DNA from: Meconema thalassinum
Lineage: Eukaryota; Arthropoda; Insecta; Orthoptera; Tettigoniidae
Reading direction: 5' to 3'
DNA: 64,000 bases
NCBI GenBank assembly: GCA_946902985.2
Contig: OX336389.2
Location: forward strand, 788,144,979 to 788,208,978
In this document: in pieces, positions 54,966-64,000 of the stretch
How the letters are laid out: each line of letters begins with the position of its first letter
How positions within the stretch are numbered: position 1 is the stretch's first letter
The notes under the pieces: model-generated
Databases searched by the model: none
The model's input: only the letters and a program-made list of their open reading frames with translations
Told to the model about the DNA's origin: nothing
Made by a program: the position numbers and the translations under genes

Positions 54966-56494
54966 TGTAAATCCTACCGACAATTACTACAGGAGGATTC
55001 ACGAAGGAAATCGATTGTGTTATGCACTATCTACATGGGCAAACAACTCAAATCTACTTTGGAGAGTGAGAAAGTTAGGTTCTCGGGGGGTAAGGGGATA
55101 TGGAAAAGGGGTTCCTGATACCTGAATCCATTTCCACTACACAATTTCTCTACATAACTGATATAAGTCACGACAAACGATTTATAAAAAAACGAACGAA
55201 TTACAGTTATAAAAACTAAGAAAATAATAAAATTAAAATAATAACAATCTCCGTCATTGAACATAATAATCGTGGATAAAGAACTCGCTTGTCACTAAAA
55301 CAAATACTTAAAACATGTCCCACTTGACATCTCAATCCACAGCTCTGTTTAAATAAATAGCTAACAGCTACAGTATTTCAGAGTTTAAAAATAAAATAAT
55401 ATTTTTCAAATATTATTTTCACTCCAACTCGTTAACATAACCACTTTAAATATATACACATAAACTCCGATTTAATAAAATCCTTAATGCCTAGTTACTG
55501 GTCGATTCATAAATATCAGCTGTTTACTGACGTCCTATCAACTATTTGCAATATCCACATATTTACATTATCCTTCGTTGCTATATTTCAGAACACTATT
55601 CTAAAACTTTCTGTCCTGCCTCTCAATGTTACATTCATTCGTAGAACCAATTATCATAATTACAAATCATAGTCTACCAACAAAGTATAGCGTCTCCATT
55701 CCACTCTTACGATTCTGTTACAAAATGTTGTTCATACATCATATCTAAAACACTTCCTACTCTCACTTAACATTATTCCACTGTTATTAACCATCGGTAA
55801 ATTATTCCATCTTTATCATGTTTATTTGTAATCAATACCGTATTAATTATTATTTATGTTTCTTCATTAATTATTATTACTGTTTATTTATCTTACCATT
55901 ATTAATTTTTATTTATATTACCATTATTAATGATTGTTTATATTACCATTATTAATGTTTGTTTATATTACTGTCGTCACAATTATAGAGTTTTATTTCA
56001 ATACCGAGCTTATATGACCATGCAATTAAGCCAAGCTCATACGTAAATACGTCATAATCTTACTAGTAGGTTAATCAAAATTAACAATCTAATCGTTAAA
56101 AACACCTCACCAACTTCTTCCGCCAACACTCTACTATCATGCCTTCTATAAGTCAACTAAAATTCAAATACCTTGATCTTATTCTCTTGTCACGACAATA
56201 CTGTTCTAATATTCCATCACATTCTTACATAATACGACAAACTCACGTATTAGATCCACAACAATACAACTTTGCTCTAAGAAACCCTACCACTTATACC
56301 ACATATAATTCCAGTCCTCTATAATACGTCTGCATCTACGTATTAGAGCTTAATATCTCCGCTGATACTCTCATATTATGATAATAAATGTAGCCTACAC
56401 GCGTTTCCCTCTCCTCACAACAAATATTTAATATGTCACTATAAACATGACATCAGAACTCTCATATCAGTTCTCCACTCCAATAATACATCTA
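54966..56494. other. AT-rich sequence without recognisable genes
   Basis: Between 55850 and 55975 a TATTACCATTATTAATG.TTGTT-type phrase repeats three or four times. Other frames are short and featureless. Confidence 0.5.
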
Positions 56495-58567
56495 TCTATA
56501 TATATAAAAATCAATGTTACGAATAGTTTGTCTGTATGTATGTCTCCTATGCGTTCATATACAATTCGTCCGATTGCGATGAAACCTGGGTGAAATGTTG
56601 AGTACACTCCAAGGAAGGTTTCTGACTTAGTAAAGCCATTTTACAATAGGTAGCGCACGCGTAGATTCAACAAATGAGCGACGATGCGCGAAGCGTTTCA
56701 AGAAAGTCCCGTATGTGTTGATATACCATCCGTCCGATAGCGATGAAACTTGGGAGAGATGTTGTGTACACTTACGTGAAGGTTTCAAAATTAGTGAATA
56801 CATTTCACTGTAGATAGCGCACGAGTAGATTCAACAAATGAGCGACGACACGCAAAGCGTTTCAACAAAGTCCCGTATGCATTCATATACCATTCGTCCG
56901 ATAGCTATGAAACTTGCGTAAAATGTTGTGTACACTGCAGGGAAATTTTCTGGCTTAGTACATCCACTTTACAATAGGCAGCGCACGAGTAGATTCAACA
57001 AATGAGCTACGATGCGCGAAGCATTTCAACAAAGTCCCATATAAGGTCATTTACCATTCATCCGATAGCGATGAAACTTTGGTGAGATGTTGTGTACACT
57101 CCAGGGAAGGTTTCTGGCTGAGTACATCCATATCACAATACGTAGCGCAAGAGTAGAATCAACAAATGAGCGACGACACGCGAAGAGTTTCAAACAAGTC
57201 CCGTATGCATTCATAAACCATTCGTCCGATAGCTATACAACTTGGGTGAGATATTGTGTACACATCATGGAAGGTTTCTGCCTTAGTAAATCCACTATAC
57301 AATAGGCAGCGCACAAATAGATTCAACAAATGAGGGACGACGCGCGAAGCGTTTCAACAAAGTCCCGTATAAGGTCATATAGCATTCTGCCGTTAGCGGT
57401 GAAAATTGGGTGAAATATGGTGGACACACCAAGGAAGGTTTCTGGCTTAGTAAATACATTTCACAGTAGGTAGCACACGAGTAGATTCGACAAATGAACG
57501 ACGACACGCGGAGCGTTTCAATACAGTCCCCTATGCCTTCATATCCCATTAGTCCGATAGCGATGAAACTTGGGTGAGATGCTGTGGACACTTATGTGAC
57601 GGTTTCTAACTTAGTAAATACATTTTACAGTAGGTAGCGCACGAGTAGATTCAACAAATGAGTGACGGGGTGCGAATCGTTTAAACAAAATCCGGTATGC
57701 GTTCATATATTATTCATCCGATTGCGATGAAACATTGATCAGCTATTGTGTACACGCCAGTGAAGGGTCTCGACTTAGTAAATCCATTTCACAATAAGTA
57801 GCGCAAGAGTAGGTGCAACAAATGGGTGACGACGCGCGAAGCGTTTCAACAAAATCCCCTATTGCGTTCATATAACCTTCTTCGATTGCGATGAAACCTT
57901 GATGAGTTATTGTGTACACGCCAGGGAAGGGCTTCGACTTAGTAATACATTTCTCAATAGGTAGCGCACGAGTAGATTCAACAAATGAGTGACAGCGCAC
58001 GAATCGTTTTAAGAAAACCCCGTATACGTGCATATACCATTCATCCGATTGCGATGAAACATTGATGAGTTATTGTGTACACGCCAGGGGAGGGTTTCGA
58101 CTTAGTAAATCCATTTCACAATAGGTAGCACACGAGTATATGCAACAAATGGGTGACGACGCGCGAAGCGTTTCAACAAAATCCCCTATGCGTTCATATA
58201 ACCTTCTTCGATTGTGATGAAACCTTGATGAGTGTACACGCCAGGGTAGGGTTTCGACTTAGTAAATCCATTTCTCAAGTAGGATGCGTATGAGTAGAAT
58301 CAACAAATGAGTGACAGCGCACGAATCGTTCAAACAAAATCCCGTATACGTTCATATGCCATTCATCCGATTGCGATGAAACTTTTGAAAGTTGTTGTGC
58401 ACGCTCCCACGAATGATTCTAAATTAGAAAATCAATTTTACGATAGCTTAGAGGCAGTGAACGGAAATTGAAAAACATGTTGTGTATCCAAAATCACTTC
58501 AAGAAACAGAATTTCAACGCAAACACTTTCTTTGATTGGCATTGCAACGCATGCCGGGTACAGCTTG
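56495..58567 (+). mobile_element. Helitron-like non-autonomous element filled with ~165 bp repeats, unit 1
   Basis: It begins TCTATATATATAAAAATC after an A, and ends GGGTACAGCTTG before a T, with a hairpin GGCATTGCAACGCATGCC (58538-58555) 12 bases before the end. This is the Helitron pattern (5' TC, 3' hairpin and CTRR; here CTTG). Inside are about 12 units of 158-171 bp, each with TTCATATACCATTCGTCCGATAGCGATGAAAC-type, GTGTACACTCCAGGGAAGG-type and GTAGATTCAACAAATGAGYGACGA-type blocks. No Rep/helicase is encoded. Confidence 0.7.
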
Positions 58568-61210
58568 TATATATATAAAAATCAATGTAACGTGATAGTT
58601 TGTCTGTGGGTATGTCTGTGGGTATGTCTCGTATGCGTTCATATACCATTCATCCGATTGCGATGAAACTTGGGTGAGATGTTGAGTACATTCCAAGGAA
58701 GGTTTCTGACTTAGTAAATCCATTTTACAATAGGTAGCGCACGCGTAGATTCAACAAATGAGTGACGATGCGCGAAGCGTTTCAAACAAGTCCCGTATGT
58801 GTTCATATACCATTCGTCCGATAGCGATGAAACTTGGGTCAGATGTTGTATACCCTTACGTGAAGGTTTCAAAATTAGTGAATACATTTCACAGTAGATA
58901 GCGCACGAGTAGATTCAACAAATGAGCGACGACACGCAAAGTGTTTCAAAAAAGTCCCGTATGCATTCATATACCATTCTTCCGATAGCTATGAAACTTG
59001 CGTAAAATGTTGTGTACACTTCAGGGAAATTTTCTGGGTTAGTAAATCCACTTTACAATAGGCAGCGCACGAGTAGATTCAACAAATGTGCTACGACGCG
59101 CGAAGCATTTCAACAAAGTCACGTATGCGTTCATATACCATTCGTCCGATAGCGATGAAACTAGGCTGAGATGTGTGCACTCCAGGGAAGGTCTCTGGCT
59201 TAGTAAATCCCTTTAAAAATAGGAAGAGCAGGAGCAGAATCAACAAATGAGCGACGACGCGCGAAGTTTTTCAACAAAGTCCCATATAAGGTCATATACC
59301 ATTCATCCGATAGCGATGAAACTTGGGTGAGCTGTTGTGTACACTCCAGGGAAGGTTTCTGGCTTAGTACATCCATTTTACAATAGGTAGCGCAGCAGTA
59401 GATTCAACAAATGAGCGATGACACGCGAAGCGTTTCAACAAAGTCCCGTATAAGGTCATATACTGTTCGTCTGACAGTGATAAATGTTTGGTGAATTGTT
59501 GTGTACACTCCAGGAAAGGTTTCTGGCTTAGTTAATCCAATTTACAATACGAAGCGCACGTTTAGATTCAACAAATGAGTGACTACGCGCGAAGCGTTTC
59601 GACAACGTCCCGTATACGTTCACATACCATTCATCTGATTGCTATGAAACTTGGGTGAGATGTTGTGTACACTCCAGGGAAGGTTTCTGGCTGAGTACAT
59701 CCATATTACAATAAGTAGCGCAAGAGTAGAATCAACAAACGAGAGACGACACGCGAAGCGTTTCAACCATGTCCCGTATGCATTCATATACCATTCGTCC
59801 GATAGCTATGAAACTTGGGTGAGATGTTGTGTACACTTCATGGAAGGTTTCTGGCTTAGTAAATCCACTATACAACAGGCAGCGCACAAGTAGATTCAAC
59901 AAATGAGGGACGACGCGCGAAGCGTTTCAACAAAGTCCCGTATAAGGTCATATACCATTCTGCCGTTAGCGGTGAAACTTGGGTGAAATATGTTGGACAC
60001 TCCAAGGAAGGTTTCTGGCTTAGTAAATACATTTCACAGTAGGTAGCACACGAGTAGATTTGACAAATTAACGACGACACGCGGAGCGTTTCAATACACT
60101 CCCCTATGTCTTCATATCCCATTAGTCCGATAGCGATGAAACTTGGGTGAGATGTTGTGGACACTTACGTGACGGTTTCTAACTTAGTAAATACATTTTA
60201 CAGTAGGTAGCGCACGAGTAGATTCAACAAATGAGTGACGGGGCACGAATCGTTTAAACAAAATCCGGTATGCGTTCATATACTATTCATCCGATTGCGA
60301 TGAAACATTGATCAGTTATTGTGTACACGCCAGGGAAGGGTTTCGACTTAGTAAATCCATTTCACAATAAGTAGCGCAAGAGTAGATGCAACAAATGGGT
60401 GCCGACGCGCGAAGCGTTTCAACAAAATCCCCTATTGGGTTCATATAACCTTCTTCGATTGCGATGAAACCTTGATGAGTTATTGTGTACACGCCAGGGA
60501 AGGGCTTCGACTTAGTAATACATTTCTCAATAGGTAGCGCACGAGTAGATTCAACAGATGAGTGACAGCGCACGAATCGTTTAAACAAAACCCCGTATAC
60601 GTGCATATACCATTCATCCGATTGCGATGAAACATTGATGAGTTATTGTGTACACGCCAGGGAAGGGTTTCGACTTAATAAATCCATTTCACAATTGGTA
60701 GCGCACGAGTATATGCAACAAATGGGTGACGACGCGCGAAGCGTTTCAACAAAATCCCCTACGCGTTCATATAACCTTCTTCGATTGTGATGAAACCTTG
60801 ATGAGTTATTGTGTACACGCCAGGGTAGGGTTTCGAATTAGCAAATTAATTTCTCAATAGGTAGCGTACGAGTAGAATCAACAAATGAGTGACAGCGCAC
60901 GAATCGTTCAAACAAAATCCCGTATACGTTCATATACCATTCATCCGATTGCGATGAAAGCGCACGAATCGTTCAAACAAAATCCCGTATACGTTCATAT
61001 ACCATTCATCCGATTGCGATGAAACTTTTGAAAGTTGTTGTGCACGCTCCCACGATTGATTCTAAATTAGAAAATCCATTTTACGATAGTATAGGGGCAG
61101 TTAACGGAAATTGAAAAACATGTTGTGTATCCAAAAGCACTTCAAAAAACAGAATTTCAACGCCAACACTTTCTTTGATTGGCATTGCAACGCATGCCGG
61201 GTACAGCTTG
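58568..61210 (+). mobile_element. Helitron-like element, unit 2, tandem to unit 1
   Basis: It starts directly at the end of unit 1 with TATATATAAAAATCAATG and ends with the same hairpin (61181-61198) and GGGTACAGCTTG. About 15 repeat units; individual units match specific units of unit 1 better than their neighbours, and roughly three extra ones lie at 59128-59614. A perfect 65 bp tandem duplication lies at 60895-61024. The minus-strand open frames through both arrays are by-products. Confidence 0.7.
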
Positions 61211-63640
61211 TACTTGAATAAATCCTTCACAATATATTCAGTTACTTCGTTGTTTAATACCTTCCATCAATCTTGACTTTATATTTTAATGCATGAACTT
61301 TCCTTGGTTTACTTTCGTGGTTACTATGTTTACAACAATAGTTGTAATATTTAATAAAAAATACACTCATATAACACCTCCCTGGTCATTCCTTACTGCT
61401 TCAATTCAATATTGAAATGTCAAGAACAATATAATTATGTTGAAAAAGTGTAATATAATATTTCTCGTTGTCCTACATTTCATGATTTATAGGGATTCAA
61501 AATCACCTAAATCTGATATATTCACAGCGTCCATACTTGCAAATGGAATTAACGTAAAGACTTTGACTACTCTTACTAAAGAATACAATCTTAAAACAAA
61601 CTTCATAGATCCAAATTATCATACATTCCAGTATATCTCCAGTCCTAATAGTCGTTATATCAAATATTACGTAAAGTTCGATCATCGCAAATATTCTTGC
61701 CTAGATCGTCGAAATAAAATAAAACATGAAAACAATGTTTTATACATTATCTTCTTCGAAGTATCTTCTAACTATATTTCTTCTTATGCTGAAATTCCCA
61801 GTATTTTTATTTCCAAACGAAAATATTAATGATTTTAAGAAAAGGTTCTTAAATTCAAAAATCGCAAATTCCTAAATCCATCATCGAAATACAATCCAAA
61901 TCGTAGATAAGAAGTCGAAATATTAAAATAATTAAAACAATTTAACTGATCATGAATATCCAAAATTTACTCTCAATTAAAATAATTATTAATTTACTAA
62001 AACATGGTGAACTGGTGTGCTCCAAAATACTATCAAAACTACAACAAACTACATAATGAAGTCTTCTTCTACCTTTGCCGAATCTAGATGACTTCTAGAT
62101 ATGAGAAATAGGCTACCGAAATGTACAGCATTCTCTTCCTGCCAGCTCTTCTGTCTCCCATCTCCTCCATCCGTCCGCACTGCATAGTCGGGTATCGAAC
62201 TGCATTCTCCTGGACTCTGGATTCAACTTGGACCAGTTTTCAAGCATTGGACTGGGTCTACCCTAGTCCTATCATCTCCGATTCTTCTCCTTACTATTTC
62301 ATATCTGAGTAGTTACGTTCGAGTTTCTTCATACTTTTAAATTTTGTAGTGGTTACTCCAGGTATTCTCTCCTTCCTCATACATCGTGTACCTTGCGCAT
62401 GTACTTAAGATTCCATAACAACCTCGTTATCAGAGAAATACATAATTCCTCTCAACCTCAGAATGTTTGACATAGTGGAAATTTTATAGGTATAATAAAT
62501 TCACTATAATATTCTCGCTGTCAATGTTTGTAGAATCACACTTGTTATGTTGGTTGATATCGCTGCTGCCTTTGTTAATAATGTTCGTCTCAACTTTGTA
62601 GCGTACTTTATGATGCTGCGCACAACATAGTGTATCACCACTAAAGTTTGTTCTCTTCAGTAATACTATTACGAAATAATATTGTTACTGCCTCTATAGC
62701 TTGTAATTTCACTTCACAATGTATAACTATATTTGCTGCTGTGTATGCTTTTATCTCGAACACAATTTTATAACTTTCACTTATATTCACGTATTTCAAC
62801 TATAGTCACTTGTAGCCTGTCTCACTGTTACTTCATTAGAAGCCCGAACTTTATCGCTTTGGCCTGTACTCCCGTCGCGAACTCGGTTTGTGTCTTCAAG
62901 TTACAGACAAATATAACCCCGCTCTGGGTTCGAATAGAATTTCACGTCTTCACACCACGACGTTTCAATTTCAAAGAAGCCTCGATCGCTCTGATATCTC
63001 CCCTCCTTGACTATCAATTCAGCGCCATTTCTAAATTCGCGGGTAACCATGGCGGTACATTAGAAAGTGCTCCCAATCTTCGTACTGCGTATTCCGACTT
63101 CTCAAAAATAGTGGAAATATTCTTCATTGCCATCTACATATTTTCATAACGTCGAATAAATGAGCTTGTAGTAATTATTTTTTCTCTAAATCACTTCTTT
63201 TAAGAGGAGTTTTCTTTCCAATAAGCTCACCTCCAACTGGCTACTACCCTCCTTCCGATAACCAATCACGTAATTTATAGCTTGCGATTAAAAGTCAGTG
63301 TTCGCGCTATTGACGACTCGTGTCAAGGTCACCTCTAGATGCCTCCTTCTCAAATCTATTGTTCTTTCACGATAAAAATGCTCCTCTCTGTTGCCATCCA
63401 CGCGACTTCGACTCACACAATCTCGGAAACGAGTTCCCTGCACATTTCCAGACATCAGATTTGCATGTTAAACACTTAGCATTGGATTTCAAAATAATGA
63501 GATTTTATCCGATCGTCATTGAAATTGGGGGTCAGTAACTACCGTCAGACCACGACCACCTCCTTCCCTTTCCCTTGTCTATCCCTCCCATTCATCCCAT
63601 CCCGTTCCATCCCTCATGAAGCCCCATGTTCGCTTTGCAG
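61211..63640. other. AT-rich sequence with an unassigned 130-codon open frame
   Basis: 61437-61829 on the plus strand is open, with a hydrophobic start (IIFLVVLHFMIY) and a Lys/Tyr/Asn/Ser-rich remainder, as expected of translated AT-rich DNA; I would not call it a gene. 62733-63149 is similar. Nothing else can be supported. Confidence 0.4.
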
Positions 63641-63659
63641 ATGACCGCCTGGGCGAGGC

Positions 63660-63815
63660 ACTAGTCCCGCCACCCCAATTATATCCTCCGACCCAATAAC
63701 AAGCTCCAGGACACTGCCCGTAGAGGCGGTAAAGGTGGCATCCATCGCTGAGTCCGTGGGAAATGCCTACCTGGTGGGTAAACTTACTACGAAAAAGAAA
63801 CGAAAAAAATAATTT
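63660..63815 (+). mobile_element. LINE/SINE 3' tail fragment
   Basis: It contains GTAGAGGCGGTAAAGGTGGC, CATCGCTGAGTCCGTGGGAA and CTGGTGGGTAAAC, followed by an A-rich GAAA-type tail. I recall this phrase as the 3' end of an insect retroposon family. It is short and lacks coding sequence. 63816-64000 is unassigned. Confidence 0.45.
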
Positions 63816-64000
63816 ATTTCCCGAATTTCAAAAGTAGGCTAAAACTTTACATATATTTTTAACAGAGTTGAGAAGTGTTAACACTTACTTGTGCTAAGAT
63901 TCTCTATTTGTCATCCTTTCTTCGTTAACTATTGTTTCTTGCGAAAGAGATGGTATTACAGTAAAATACTAAGTGTCTATGATGTTATTACTATTACCCC

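Noticed and set aside
57295..60606. Several 96-98 residue minus-strand frames with related sequences
   Set aside because: They are translations of the same Helitron repeat period and change frame between units.
56490..61210. CRISPR-like regular repeats
   Set aside because: Units are about 165 bp with no unique spacers, in a eukaryotic transposon context.

Overview
This is a repeat-dense piece of an animal nuclear genome, most likely a large-genome insect. I lean towards a polyneopteran such as a cricket, katydid or relative, but that is inference from the tRNA-derived SINEs, an errantivirus-type env, Penelope, Helitron and Kolobok elements and long AT-rich filler; no single-copy host gene could be identified to confirm it. 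Almost everything that can be named is a mobile element or an endogenous viral relic. No rRNA gene, functional tRNA gene or CRISPR array was seen.

Layout. 1-4.7 kb: the 3' part of an env-bearing Ty3/gypsy (errantivirus-like) element, with the pol tail, a 1.4 kb spacer, a broken baculovirus-F-like env and a probable 3' LTR. 5.4-6.8 kb: three small plus-strand genes of the kind carried by arthropod Polinton/adintovirus elements, one with a parvovirus-type phospholipase A2 domain. 8.2-9.3 kb: a Penelope-like element remnant with 280 bp inverted arms that carry hammerhead-ribozyme-like cores. 11.2-17.4 kb: a 122 bp satellite, a mariner-type MITE, SINE fragments and a 290 bp repeat array. 17.8-26.1 kb: a complete, apparently intact Ty3/gypsy element on the minus strand, with near-identical 1.39 kb LTRs, gag, pol and a textbook -1 frameshift site. 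26.1-34.6 kb: a minus-strand Polinton/adintovirus-type PolB pseudogene, split by a Kolobok transposon, followed by a second broken spliced gene. 31.7-41.6 kb: diverged dispersed and tandem repeats. 42.2-54.6 kb: a second Ty3/gypsy element with unusually long (3.06 kb) LTRs and decayed gag and pol; a full-length SINE sits inside one LTR. 54.6-61.2 kb: a second SINE, then two tandem Helitron-like units packed with 165 bp repeats. 61.2-64 kb: mostly unrecognised AT-rich DNA with a LINE/SINE-like tail at 63.7 kb.

How the pieces relate. The window is a nested record of insertions. The viral PolB was hit by a Kolobok element at a TTAA site, and the young gypsy element sits just beyond its 3' end. 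The 5.4-6.8 kb genes and the 26-34.6 kb genes could be two halves of one Polinton/adintovirus provirus split by later insertions, but no terminal repeats were found to prove it. The one element that looks able to move is the 17.8-26.1 kb gypsy element.
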